Origin: Carettochelys insculpta
Taxonomy: Eukaryota; Chordata; Testudines; Carettochelyidae
Length of the DNA: 64,000 bases
Assembly (NCBI RefSeq): GCF_033958435.1
Contig: NC_134138.1
Span: 194,281,298 to 194,345,297 of the forward strand
Direction of reading: 5' to 3'
Position 1 is the first letter of the stretch, and each line of letters opens with the position of its first letter. This document shows, piece after piece, positions 1 to 11,647 of the stretch. A program made the position numbers and the translations under genes. The notes under the pieces were generated by a model. The model worked only from the letters and a program-made list of their open reading frames with translations, searched no databases and was not told the DNA's origin.

Positions 1-1253
1 CCTCAAGTGAGCCAGCACAACTCTCAAACGCCCTTATGAAAACAAGGAGTCTATGGGCTAGTTGGTTGCATTGTTCTGCTAGGCCCTGCTGCAAAGCACT
101 GCACATGGGAGTCAGTAGAAAGACTCCCACCAACTTCAAGGGCGTTTGGATCAGGCTCCGTTTGGATTAGTTCTCCGTTTGGAAGGCTGGTTGTATTTTC
201 AGCAGCAAGGGGACATGTGGTCCAGTCAACCTCAGTATGGATTCTTCAAACTAATTATTTGGTGCTCCTGAATATTAGGATTTAATCGTACTGACTTGTG
301 CGAGACAGTATAAATAAGGCTACGATTTAGTTATGGGCATTTTCGTACAAGTCATGTTCAGGTCACAGGCTACAAACAAAGATTTGTGTCTGTGACCTGT
401 CCATGATTTGTACTAAGAATATCCCTGACTCAATCTTGGGTGCTCTGTGGAGCTGCAGAGTGCTATGGGTGCAGGGGAGGGGATGCTCTGCCCTGCTCGG
501 CTCTGTTTCTGTGGCAAAGAGGGCAATTGGGAAGTTCAAGAGATAAAAAAAATTGCAAAGTGCAAAAATTGGCACTGGGAGGGGTGGAATAATTTAAATC
601 CACTAAAACCAAATGCAATCACCTTCCATTGTGGCAGCTATTTTGCAGCCAAGGTGGTACCTGATCCTCATTTTCAGAAACACCCTCCAGTTGTCTGGGT
701 GCAAATTATAACATAAAAAATATCTAACTACCTGATTTACATTATTAGAGAGCCTCATGGTATCAATTTTGCACACAAATAATTGCAGAATTGTGAAAGG
801 GCTTGATAGTAAGGTAAGATTTCCAACATATGTGACAAAGCACAATCAGCACACCCTATTAGCCAGTCAGTGACAGTTTGCCTGGTCAAATTATGAGAGA
901 AGTATCAAAATTATCATCGTTTTAAGATTCCCAACTGGTAGGTAGGTCAATTCAGGGAATACTGCATTCAAGAATGTGAACAAACTAGCCATACAAAGCA
1001 AATCTGGAGTTCTGTTTCTTATGAATTCAAGCTAAGAATTGTTGTTTTCTTAGCATTCTCCAGTCCTATCACAGTGGGAGCGCACAGGGTAAACACCACC
1101 ACCTAGCTTTTTGCTTTGTGTCATAATCTAAATTATCATCAATGGTTTACTCAGCCTAGGTGCTGTGCAATGGCTGTTTCTTCATACCCTCTCTCCCCAG
1201 ACATTTTAGATCATGACTGTGCTCTTTAAAAGAATTCCTAGTACTTAGACTGT
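1..1253 (+). other. MYRIP: MYRIP intron, mostly unique sequence
   Basis: Intronic sequence upstream of the first exon visible here; no exon-like open frame with splice borders was seen. Around 95-165 there is a short imperfect inverted repeat of the type GACTCCCACCAACTTCAA, which resembles an old dispersed amniote repeat that recurs elsewhere in the window. Open frames at 363-845 lack splice context and family resemblance. Confidence 0.5.
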
Positions 1254-2866
1254 AGCTATGTATACACTGCGTGATAAAGTTGAATTTAAGGCAGTTAGCT
1301 CGATTTTACAATGTCACTGTCTTCCCTGTAAATACCATGAGGTCAGTTTTAGGCAACACTAAGGTCGGTATCATAACACCGTGGAAAGCTACTCCGAGTA
1401 GCATCATGCTTGAATTTAAAAGTTCGAATTAAAGCTAGTGTGGAAACGCCATGTCTTTTAATAGACTTTATTGACCTCCAGAGGTATCCTGTATGTATTC
1501 CACGATGCTCCACGGTCCTCCACTCTGGCTACTTCCATCTCTGCTCCTCCTCAAGTGCTCTGGAAGTAGGTAACAGGAAGCCTGCGAATTTGAATTCAGC
1601 ACCAGGAAGCCCATGGCTGTGGGGTCATGTTTGTATGAGAGGCTAAGAAACTTCGTTCTTTGCTATCAGTGCAGTGAGTGCATCTACCCATTAAAGAGAG
1701 CTCCAACTTGGAGTGCATGGTTCTGTCTCTACCTCTGCAAGCTGAGCACTTGGATTCTTTTTTTCAGTGCTGGCTCCAGCCTCTGCCCCACCGCACCACG
1801 TGGCAGCTAGGCTGCTGTAAGGGTCATGCTTGTATGAGAGGCCAAGAAACTTCTTTTTGGTAGTTGACATTTGTTCAGGACCCCTCCCTCCTTCCACCGA
1901 CAGGCACCACACAATCAGGGTCTTTCCCATGCCCAACCACATCAAGTGACTAGCCCCCAACCCAATGAAAGGACGTGCCTGCTGTTCAGTGCAGACCGTG
2001 CTGCCAGGCAGCACCATGTCCTGGCTTGAACACAGTGAGGGCTCCAAAGACCAAAAAGATTTTCAGGGGCTTGCTGCTGTCAGGGGGGGAGTCTTTCCTG
2101 GAAGCTAAGATTTTTGGAGGCTTCAACTGGCCCTTCATCCTCTGATCCCCCAAAGCCCCCCCCAATGGGATGAGGGGGGGCTGGCCCCCTAACAGTCAAT
2201 CCCTTAAGAGGGTCCCCCTGCCTGAGCAGCACTGTTTGTTGAAATTTGGCGAGCTCCATCCCCTGTGTTGGACAACTCTGTGTAGTGTAGTGGGAAGCCG
2301 AAAATCTTTTTCCTAACCTTTTCTATCCTTCTCTTTCTTCAAGCTTGGGCAAATTCCTTATCAAATGGCTTCCTTTAGACAAGGAAAAGTGGCAGAAGGG
2401 CCAGGGCCAGTTAAGAAGACACAGACACCTGCTGTTTTTTGTAAAATCTTTGCTAATTCAGTTATAAAAAGCAACTCAGTTATAGAAGCAAGAGATCTCA
2501 GTTAACTCGGTGATCTTTGTTGATGCCCTACTTTTGCTTCTTTCCTTGCTTTCCATGGGAGGGGAATGAAGGCAATGCAATATGAGAAGGTGACATCACA
2601 TACCCACAACCACTTGCAGAGCATTTTTTCCCATGCTGCACCAGTGAAAAATACCCTGAATGCTATGGGGCTGAGGAAACTGTGAGCTAGGTTCCCACAA
2701 TGCACTGCTGCAACAGTCAATGTTTGGCAATTGAGTGTGGCAGCAACAAGTCGACTTTGCGGAGAATTTGTAGGGAGGTGAGGGTACTCAGATTTGAATT
2801 ATAAAACCCAGCATTACAAAATCAATTTTAACACATTCAGATCTATGTCGTAATGTAGACGTAACC
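1254..2866. mobile_element. Non-autonomous DNA transposon, family A copy 1 (1.6 kb)
   Basis: The left end reads AGCTATGTATACACTGCG and the reverse complement of the right end reads GGTTACGTCTACATTACG, so the termini are inverted repeats. The flanks are TGT on both sides (1251-1253 and 2867-2869), a 3-bp target duplication. Interior landmarks are shared with the copies at 11842 and 16007: a segment around 1434-1480 (CTAGTGTGGAAACGCCATGT) and one around 2690-2760 (TTCCCACAATGCACTGCTGC). No transposase frame was seen. The ends match those of the Harbinger-like element at 31363, so I infer it is mobilised by that machinery. Confidence 0.75.
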
Positions 2867-3726
2867 TGTGTTTACACTTCAAGCAATTCCCAGCTCAAGA
2901 AGACATACTTGAACTAGCTCTGATCAAACAAGTGCACCAAGAATAGAATGTATCCATGGCATCACGAACCATAATAGGGGCTAGCAACTTCAGTAAGTTG
3001 GACGGGTGGGTACTTGGGGCAGTTAGCCCATTCATCACTCATAATCCACTGGCTTCATGTCGTTTTAGTTCACTAGCTGGATGACAGCTAGCACATGTAT
3101 GTCTCCTTACATTGGTAACCAGGCCCACAGCTCGAAGTGCAGATGTATCCTTAGTCCTGGGGAATTACAATCTGCTGTTTCTTCTCACCTCTACTGGAAC
3201 AGATGAAACGTTCCATTTTTAATGACAGTTTTCATTGCATAGAAGTGTCTCCATTTTGTAAAATGCAGGGTGGTCATCCTAGCAAAAGTGCTTATTCTGT
3301 CAACAAGACCACCATGGTGGTTTGACCTTGTGCAACCTAGTTTCTTCATCTGTAAAATGCCCATGGATGATGCTGTATGGTTTCCTTTGTACTGTGTTTT
3401 AGTGAAAAGTGTCATATACGAGATTATTTTATTATGTGTACAGAGTAGCTAATTATTTATGGACCTGTTGCTGTTTTCCTGTAATATGGAAAAGGAAGCA
3501 AAAGCGAAATATCGTCTTCTGAAAGTCAATCTGCTGGGCACATTCTACACAGAAAAAAAAATCTATCTGTCTAGAGATTATACAGGAGTATTTTTCTAGA
3601 TTCCCTGCAGAGTGAAGGGTACTTGTATATATTGTGAACTTAAATATAGCCCTTGCAGAAATACTGTTGATTTTTTTCTTTGCACTTTCTTTGATTTTTT
3701 TTTAACTATTTTGATTTGCCTCATAG
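2867..3726 (+). other. MYRIP: MYRIP intron with a possible MIR fragment and the acceptor tract
   Basis: Mostly unique. Positions 3325-3370 contain a stretch resembling the MIR core and tail (TTCATCTGTAAAATG), which suggests an ancient SINE remnant. The pyrimidine-rich tract at about 3665-3726 ends in TCATAG and serves as the splice acceptor of the next exon. Confidence 0.45.
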
Positions 3727-3966
3727 TTTTCTGAGGATGTATCAGAAGCTGATGTAAGCAGTGAGGATCAACGCCATCAAATCAAGACAGGCGTTGTTGA
3801 AGAAAAACTTAAATCCAAGTTATTTGAACTAGCTGCTAAAATGAGTGACAAGGAAACCTCTTCAGGTGAAGAGCAAGAGTCAGACCCTAGAACAGAATCG
3901 GAGAACCAGAAGAAAAATTTGTCCTCGGAGGATGATGGCAAAAGCATTCAGGAGGAGTTGAAGAAG
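3727..3966 (+). CDS. MYRIP: MYRIP internal exon (80 codons), first exon in the window
   Basis: This exon of myosin VIIA and Rab interacting protein (Slac2-c) starts after acceptor TCATAG and ends at donor AAG|GTAAGT, phase 0 at both ends. It encodes FSEDVSEADV at the start, the hallmark KLFELAAKMSDKETSSGEEQ (residues 31-50 of the exon) and ends QEELKK. The acidic, serine-rich, low-complexity character fits the disordered region between the myosin-binding middle part and the coiled C-terminus. Known of the family: MYRIP links Rab27-positive secretory granules or melanosomes to myosin VIIa/Va and actin, and also contacts exocyst and PKA. The Rab27-binding N-terminus is encoded upstream of the window. 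The paralogue MLPH has a related SDK..SSxEEE segment, but the downstream exons match MYRIP. Confidence 0.93.
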
Positions 3967-4428
3967 GTAAGTGAAAGGAGGAGGAGGAGAATGGCTTACA
4001 AACTAGAATCCCCAGAAGACAGGTCAGAAAGTTATATTGGATCCAGGGATGAAGCATACGATGTTGTCTGGGAATGGCAGAGTTTAAACACATTCGCCTG
4101 ATGAAAGTGAACCCACTTTTGCAGTCCTTGGGCAGTCAGAACTCCCATTTCCATCAATGAGAGCCTTGCTGGTGGAAAGCCTGCAAGATCAGGCCAAATG
4201 TAATTAATTTACAGTGGGTCCAGTTCTCAGCTCATTTAAATCACAGTAGTGCCATTGGCATTAATGAAATTACACTGATGTGCAGAGAATTTAATGCTTT
4301 GGTTTTTACCTGTTTTTTTCACCTCTGCTTGTTGTGGTCAGTGAAAACTTTTTCAGCCTTTACTTGCTCGCCTTTATACTGATGCCGTAAGTTCCTGTTG
4401 CCTCTCTCTCTGGGTATTCTGTCTCTTT
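3967..4428 (+). other. MYRIP: Start of the 23-kb MYRIP intron
   Basis: The intron begins GTAAGT at 3967 and runs to 27173, about 23.2 kb, and is filled with mobile elements listed separately. The reading frame stays open into the intron to 4101, so retention would add 44 residues before a stop. This stretch shows nothing else recognisable. Confidence 0.7.
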
Positions 4429-4733
4429 GGCTGTGTCTACACTGCGGGGAACTATCGGCAAAAGATACACAAACTGTGCACCACCAATTTGCGTATGTTT
4501 TGCCAATAGTTCTTTCGGGAGAGGCTTTTCCAACATTTGGCCCATCCATGCAGGGCCAAATGTTGGGGACAAGCCCTCTGTCGAGACATCCTGTCTTCCC
4601 CGTGGAACAAGGAGCACAGGGATGTCAGCAGAATGCTCCTGACCAGCAGATCTATTCCTAGCAATGTGCAGTCTGAATGAGCACTCTGTCAACAAAACAT
4701 CTGTCAGCAGAAGCCTGCAGTCTAGATACCGCC
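4429..4733. mobile_element. MITE, family B, 305 bp
   Basis: Left end GGCTGTGTCTACACTGCGG; reverse complement of the right end GGCGGTATCTAGACTGCAGG. Flanking trinucleotides are TTT on both sides (4426-4428 and 4734-4736). The interior holds inverted segments such as CCAACATTTGGCCC and GGGCCAAATGTTGG around 4530-4566. There is no coding capacity; the open frames across it are by-products of the palindrome. Confidence 0.82.
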
Positions 4734-5654
4734 TTTCTGATGCTTTACAGCTCTGTTATCCAGTCTATTGAGTCTGTTTTCTATCTGATAATAAGACCCA
4801 ATATATATCAAAATATTGTATAAAGTCTGGAATTCAGTGTCCCCCTTGAAAGAATTTGATGACTTGTTAATATGAACTGTACCAAACCCAGAACCTAGGA
4901 GGGTATTTAACACCTACCTTTTTGTCTGATGATGTTTGAATGTATTTTCCTGTGTAAACGCTGGAGATCTCTTCACCTTGTAACATCCTATCCTCTGTTT
5001 TGATGACAGACATATAAACTGGGCTCCTGTAGCCTGAATTCGTCATGAAATGTACATGTGATTTAGCTGAGGGGCAAGATCCTTGTGTATGTGTGATGCT
5101 TCCCAAGGATATCTGGGGTAGTGAGCACCTCACTACCACGCACCCTTAGTGTGAGGAGGCCTGGTCTGTTCTTGCCAGGGACTGGCTCTCTTACCCCACT
5201 GCCCACAGGCAATAAATCCCTGCTATCCCTCTAACCCAGGTTAGCAATAGGCACGTTCCAGTCCTTGAGCCTTGTGAGCATCTCTCTGAAGTGTCCAGCC
5301 CTTGGTCCACTGGACACAGAATTCACAGATGTGCTGCTCTCAGAGAAGCAGTACTCATAATCTTACCAGTTTCCCCTCAGATCACTGTTTCATTTAACAC
5401 ATGGCACTTACGGACTTGGGGGGAAAAAATTTTAACAAAGCATAGAGATTTGAACTGTAGAACAAAGAAGTTAAAGTGTTGGCAACAAATGGTTACATGT
5501 AAAATAAAATCATAACATGTATTTTGAAGCCCCGTCTTAATTAATAAGATACTATCTTGTCCAATGAAGTTTAGCTCACCCAACCTTTTTGCAGCATTTT
5601 CTGGCCGGGATGTCTGTGATCCCCCTTTCATAAAACAGAACAGACTGACCACTT
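4734..5654 (+). other. MYRIP: MYRIP intron, nothing recognised
   Basis: Unique-looking AT-moderate sequence. No exon borders, RNA gene or repeat was recognised. Open frames such as 4867-5139 (minus) have no family resemblance. Confidence 0.45.
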
Positions 5655-5939
5655 GGGTATGTCTATACTTACCGGGAGTCAGCGTGCTGCAATCAGTCTT
5701 CTGGGGATCGATTTTGCCACATGTATGAACATGCAGGAAAATCGATCTCTCTGGGCTCAGCCGTCAACCGCGGGACTGCACGCTGACGCGTAGAGTAATG
5801 GATGTTGACATGAGTGGGGCTCCTTGGCCTCTATACCGGGAAAGAAAGTCAACCCTGACATATCAGTTCTAGCTACGCAAATGGCATGGCTAGAACTGCG
5901 TATCTGGGATCAACTTTGAACCCTAGTGTAGACCAGGCC
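5655..5939. mobile_element. MITE with TGTCTATACT/AGTGTAGACC ends, 285 bp
   Basis: The left end is GGGTATGTCTATACTTACC and the right end, reverse complemented, is GGCCTGGTCTACACTAGGG. The interior contains paired segments GATCGATTTTGCC and AAAATCGATC, and the pair AGTTCTAGCTACGCAAAT/GGCTAGAACTGCGTA. Flanks are CTT and TTA, so the target duplication is not clear. It belongs to the same superfamily as the neighbouring TGTCTACACT-ended elements by terminal sequence. Confidence 0.72.
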
Positions 5940-6697
5940 TTAGTCTCCTTGGTGAAGGATTACCAGGGCACCTCAGTACACCTAATGTTACCCCCAAAAT
6001 CCATTCTCTTGACTGGCTAAATGACTCCACCTTCCCTGTTGTTTTTGTTTATTCCTGCATCTCTTTTTTTATGGGAATTCACAGTTTCTTCATTTAGGCT
6101 CAGTAATCATATGGATTTAAATTGTGAGAGACAGAATACACAATGACCTGGGAAAACAGTGTCCCCTACCCTCTGCCTGAGTAGTCATGTTATCTTCTGG
6201 TGACCTCTCATAGCCTACACACCTTGAGGACAAAGCTCTCAGTGTAGGTATCTAATTCCTTAAATATCCATCTTTCTATCCATTTTGCAATGATAATGAT
6301 GATTAGTAACATACTGATTTTCATTAGATTACATGCACCCTTTGGCAAACTATTACATGGATAGTTGACCTAGGGATCTGTATGAACCCCTATGTACTCC
6401 TTATGCACATTGTCAGGTGGCATCAAGAGGTCCCTGGCTTATAGTGTATGAGCAACAGAACCTTATGGCAAAAGTCAAGTGACAAAAAATGCTGATTGTC
6501 TAAGATAAATTTGTAATGCTAGTCAAATGATGCAGCGTATGCCCCATACTGGAGGCTTCTGCTTCCCAGCACATAGCCCCAGCCCCTTCTCACTCAGTGT
6601 CCAAAAGGTCAAAAAGAATGACAATCCCACCCATGTCTTTCATTTGTTAGGAACAGTGTGTTCCATGATTCACAGTCCTTTACTGTATGGACCTTTT
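5940..6697 (+). other. MYRIP: MYRIP intron, nothing recognised
   Basis: Intronic sequence without detectable repeat ends, exon or RNA gene. Confidence 0.45.
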
Positions 6698-7128
6698 GGC
6701 AATGTCTACACTACAGAGGTCCTTTGAAAGAAGTTCTTCTGGAAGAGATATTCTGAAAAAATGTCTTGAGAAAGAGCGCCCCCACACACAAAAAAGTAGA
6801 TCAAAAGATAAATCTGCTTGTTTGATAGACAGCGTCCGCACAGCCGCTGCTCTTTAGAAAGAATGGGCCAGGGATCAAAAAATCCAGCAGTGTGAAGCCT
6901 GCTCTTTTGAAATAAGGGCCCGCGGAACATCTACACATGCTTTTTTTCTAAAGAAGCTTTCGAAAGGAGACGCTCTTCCTGATCCAGGAGCAGATGAGGG
7001 CTGCCAGAAGAAGAGCCGCATTCTTTCAGTTTTCGATCACCAGGGCTCATTTTGTGTGTGGATGCTCCACGGGTTCTTTCAAAAAGGGGCTTGATTGTCC
7101 AAAAGAACTTGCTAGTGTAGATGTGGCC
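6698..7128. mobile_element. MITE, family C copy 1, 431 bp
   Basis: Left end GGCAATGTCTACACTACAG; reverse complement of the right end GGCCACATCTACACTAGC. TTT flanks both sides (6695-6697 and 7129-7131). Internal signature: GAAAGAAGTTCTTCTGGAAG near the left and CAAAAGAACTTGCTAGTG at the right, shared with copies at 45640, 49194 and 57181. Two copies (here and 45640) have the same 431-bp length. Confidence 0.85.
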
Positions 7129-9245
7129 TTTGAGAAGGAACTGAAGTTGGTTTAGCAGCAGGTGCATCATGTAGTGAGGAAGGGGAATGGATGAGTTGAA
7201 GTCGAGGCTTTTTTTTTTTAATGGATTGTAGTTAACATAGTTACATTTCAGAAAGCAATTTTGACAATGAGAACCTCAGAATTATTCTTTGCTGTTTGGG
7301 CTCAAGCTCGTCCCTTGGTAGATTTGGGGATGTGCTTTTCTTCTGTGAATAAGTTTACAGATCTTTAAAACCACAGGAGTGCCCAGGTTTTCCCTAATTT
7401 TAACTCTGAACAGATACTGGATTTTTTATTATTTTTTTAGCATTTTAAATTTTTAAAAAATTGTTTGAATCCCCCCAAATAATGCTGTGCTTTTATGTAG
7501 TACTGCTTTTCATCAGGAAGAAAGAACAAAAATGATGAAAAAGTTAAATGTCCAGCATCCCTGGCTAAGTTTTTTTCTGCTTTTGAAAGAAAGTAAGGCG
7601 CTCCAGAGTTAGTCATCCCAGCCTGTTGTATATGTTCTTTTGTCTGTAATAAAGAAGTCAAGAGTTCCCAATACTATTCACAGTCATGGCCTCAGAACAA
7701 TTTATAGCGGAACTTGCTGAATCCTCACTATATAGAAAAATGTGAGCTGACTTCATTCCAATTCCTGGCGAGTATTTCATTAATATTATTTGATCTCTCT
7801 TTCAACTGACTATTTAGTAAGGTGGCTGACCAAAATGTTGCAATGAAATACTGAAATTGAGAAGATACATTAGAAATTCAGTGACCTCAAGAACACAAAC
7901 ATGAAAAGTCATCTAAATTCATAAAACTCGTGTGATGGATAAATTGTATAATTGATGCCTCCAGAAATGACGTTCTCGAATGGAAATAAACACACAAAAA
8001 ATAAGATGTTCCAAAATGACTCGAAGTATTTGGTGCTTCAGATTTTAGCTGTTCCAACTTGAAATGTTTTAAAGGGGACTGGTTTTCAGAGGTTGAATGT
8101 TCTGCCCTATCTGAAAATCAAGTACTTTTTAAGGTGTCTGAAGTTGGGCACCCAAAATAATTAGCCAGTTTAGAACATCTTAACCTGAGGTGATATCAGA
8201 TGTCAAAAGTGGGTGCCCAGTTTCATATTTGGGTACTGAGCCTGGTACCTACTCAGTGCCCAAAGCAGGCAATTGGGTGACTGATTGGAGTTCCTGAATG
8301 TAGATTTTAAGCATCCTTATTTGGCAGTTGGGTTGTACGTGAGATATATAATTTATGAAAGACACAGCAGGAGGGAGATAGCTGTATATGCGAATGGCAT
8401 CCTCAGTGTTGCCAAACCTAAAATTCAGATTCCAAAACAGTCATGAGATTATCTTATAATCACGGTATTAATAAAAACAATTAATTTTGTAATTCTTTGT
8501 ATTTGCTGTCTGTTGTTTGAGCCTTTTGGGTTCATATTTTCAAGCTTTTCTTCTGAAACCGTGAGGACTAAACCCTTTTAAAAAAAGCTGTGAATCTCAC
8601 ATAATTCCATGATTTCATGAGCTGATTCTTGAGGGAAAACACATAACATCATGAGACTGGCAATGCAATTGTGAGAATTAGTAAGACTGAGCCTTCAAGC
8701 TACTGAAATGTTGGTATGGACTTCAGTGGATGTTAGCGAGTGCTCAGCACTTCTGAAATCAGGTCACTTACATTTGGATGGCTTAATATGGATTTAGGAG
8801 CCTAACTTTAGGACACAGGTTTGAAAATGTTGCCATTGGACATTATTACTTAATATGTGAGAGATATGTGAAGATTTATTCTCGTACACAAATATTCTTG
8901 GAGCCTACTTACCCTGGGGCAATTCAGCACCACTGCACATGCATAATTAAAAAGCCATGCATATGGTAAACTCCTTCATGTCCAGCAGCCTGGGGACCAG
9001 GAAGTTACCAGATATTCAAATATTCTGGATAATACAGAGGTATACCTAGCCGTGCATAACACGAATGAAAAACAAGGTAATAACTGTTAAGAAACAAACA
9101 CAAATGTATAAAGAGGACTTTACTTACCAACAGTAGTATTGTACACTGTAATCTTATACTGTATTTGCTGTATTTATTAGTATTTACTTTCACTGTACTG
9201 GACTTATGGAAAACGTAAGTAAAATTTACTTATGGCTGAAATGCC
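7129..9245 (+). other. MYRIP: MYRIP intron with ancient repeat remnants
   Basis: Mostly unique. Positions about 8060-8280 carry motifs such as AAGTTGGGCACCCAAAAT and AAAGTGGGTGCCCAG, and 8400-8680 carries a segment running from TGTTGCCAAACC to GAGACTGGCAATGC. Both look like old inverted-repeat elements spread in reptile genomes, but I cannot name the family. No exon was seen. Confidence 0.4.
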
Positions 9246-9256
9246 AGTTATCTGAG

Positions 9257-9469
9257 AGTATCGGAGGGGTAGCCATGTTAGTCTGGATCTGTAACAGCAA
9301 CGAGGGGTCTTGTGGCACCTTATAGACTAACAGAAAGTTTTGAGCATGAGCTTTCGTGAGCACAGACTCACTTCATGACCAGCATCTGATGAAGTGAGTC
9401 TGTGCTCACGAAAGCTCATGCTCAAAACTTTTCTGTTAGTCTATAAGGTGCCACAGGACCCTTCGTTGC
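9257..9469. mobile_element. Cry-type SINE inserted as a tail-to-tail inverted dimer
   Basis: From 9257 the + strand carries the tRNA-like head (GGGGTAGCCATGTTAGTCTG) and the body (GTGGCACCTTATAGACTAAC). From about 9388 the body returns in reverse complement and stops at CGTTGC without a second head. The whole is flanked by a perfect 11-bp duplication AGTTATCTGAG (9246-9256 and 9470-9480). Known: Cry I SINEs of turtles are tRNA-derived and mobilised by LINE machinery. The inverted dimer inside one target duplication is unusual. Confidence 0.9.
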
Positions 9470-9480
9470 AGTTATCTGAG

Positions 9481-10750
9481 GTTCCTGATAAGAATGCCAG
9501 ATATGAAAGAGTTTCCTCTATGGTAGTTTTTTCCACAGAAAAAAAACTTCTCCGAGCATATTGCTGCAGTTCTGCTTTTTGGCCACCAGATGGTGCAGTG
9601 GCACTACAACGAGGCCCCTGCTCCCTGCAGAAATTACCTGCTGCAGTTCTGCCTCTGGCCCTCCAAAGTGCACTGTGATGCTGGAACATTGCAGCTGCTC
9701 CCAGCCAGTTAGGGAGAGCGAGCCTGCAGAGCCCTCTTTGCAGCACTGGTCGGGCCTGGTCAGGAGAGAGAGAGTGTGAGGTTGCTGGGATGGGAGTCAG
9801 AAGGCTCGGAAGGGCTAATGTGGGAGAACAGAGTGGGATAGCAGCTGAATGGGAATGGTGGTGCTGGGACACATGCACAGAGGGGAAGGGAGGTGCAGAG
9901 CTACAGGCACAAGGGCTGTGCCTGAGTTGGGCCACAGAGACACACTGGGACAGGAGGTGCAGGACACATGAAGATGAATTGAGTGGGTGTCTGAATGGGG
10001 TGTTCAGAGACACATGTGGACAGGGCAGATGTGCCTGGATGAATGGGGGCGGCTAGGGGGCAGCCAGGATCTGCATGGGGGAGACTTTCCTAACAGTCCC
10101 TTTCTGCTCCCCCAAAAGTCCCATTCCGTAACTTTTCCCCAACCCACTCTCCAAACCCCTCCTGAGTCATAGCTGGGCTCTTCCCAGAAATTATTTCTGC
10201 TTCATTAGCAGCTTCATTACCTCTGATTCCCCCAAGCCTTTGCACAGCTTCTGGAGTGTATGGGAAATAGTTTCCTGAGACCGTAGGCTTAGACTCAGGC
10301 TTAGACTCATCCTTCTTGCATACATACAAACAGCTATCTGTAATTTACTTTGTGGGGATTTTGTTTTGTGTGATCCCAATCCAGAGAACCACTTGATCAG
10401 AGGCTTAAAATTTAAGCATACATTTGACAGCTTTGCTGGATTAAGGATTAAAAATCTTGCCACTATCAACCCAGCATAAGCAATGAAGTCTTCTGGCTCT
10501 TTTTGGGTGAATAGGTGTTTCTTGTACCTTGGCATCCATAGCCAAAATATTCTACCCCAGACTGTCATTCAATATTGTATGCATGGGCTGATTGTCATTC
10601 TCCACCCCAAAGATGGCACCATTTTTATGATACCATACGCCTATAATTTGTAAAGTGTTTCTGAAAATAAAGCATCATGTACCAAATTCAAGACATTATT
10701 CTGAGCATATCACACAAGCGTAAAACGTTTAATAAAAAAACATATTTCAA
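9481..10750 (+). other. MYRIP: MYRIP intron with a GC-rich block of unknown origin
   Basis: About 9550-10130 is GC-rich and poor in stop codons on several strands (frames 9441-10013 minus, 9561-10056 plus). It has repeated phrases such as CTGCAGTTCTGC, which suggests a dispersed repeat rather than a gene. From 10130 to 10750 nothing is recognised. Confidence 0.4.
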
Positions 10751-10882
10751 GGCTTGTCTACACAGGGACATTTACTGGCATAATTATGCCACTGTAATTA
10801 TATTGCTATTGCTGTAATTTACGATGCCGATGCTCCTATTGTAGAATATAGGCTCGTGAATTTCCTGATGTGGACAAGTCCC
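10751..10882. mobile_element. Short MITE, about 130 bp
   Basis: Left end GGCTTGTCTACACAGGGAC; right end GATGTGGACAAGTCC, which reverse complements to a matching terminus. The interior is AT-rich with GGCATAATTATGCC, a perfect palindrome. The flank on the left is CAA; the right boundary is decayed. Confidence 0.6.
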
Positions 10883-11647
10883 GTTTCAGGCAGAGCAGCT
10901 GCCATTCAGATATTTATAAAGCTCATGGATAGCTGCAAGAGGGATGCCTTTTTTTTATTCTTTTTTTTAAGTAGATTCAGCCAATTTGGAATTCGGTTCA
11001 CTTTTTTCTAGAATAAGACTGTCCACCCACAGAGTTAATCAGGAATAGATAATCCATTTTAAATTCACATTCTATCTTATTCTGTTTTCACAACTTGCTG
11101 TCCTTTGCTGAGTGATAAATTCCAAAACTCAGGTGCAGCCCCTAGCATTTTTGGCATATGGAAAAAAAAAGACTTTATGATTTTTTCCTGTAATTATTTC
11201 TGATGTTGGTTATTCATGGAGTGCTATCTCATTGCCATAGTGATTCTGTACTATGAAGTGATCAAGTAATGCTGTTTTTGCAAATGCAAATTGACATCAG
11301 TCCCTAAAAGAGATACCCACTTGAAATAAAGAATATCTACTCCCCATGCATACAATATGAATTAAGAGAACACTGGCGGTTTACATTTGGCCCCAAAATA
11401 TAGGCTTTGTAAATGTACAAAATCCAAGATGAAATGAAAGGGTTCCATGAAGTTTAGAAAAGAATATTTATGATTGTTAGTTTTATTGTGAGATTCCACA
11501 AAGGCTCCAAAGTGGGATTCACTATTCTCGGTGCTGTACAAATGAGTGGGATAGAAAGAGAAAGATACTGTTCCAAGAAGCTCAGAACCCAAGGAAGTAT
11601 TTCTTTATAACAAATCAGCTTTCAGGTTCTGATTCATGCCCTTCTAG
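10883..11647 (+). other. MYRIP: MYRIP intron, nothing recognised
   Basis: AT-rich intronic sequence with poly-T and poly-A runs near 10950 and 11160; no gene or repeat end was recognised. Confidence 0.4.

Noticed and set aside
9441..10013. Minus-strand open frame of 190 codons.
   Set aside because: It overlaps a SINE insertion and a GC-rich repeat block and has no family resemblance.
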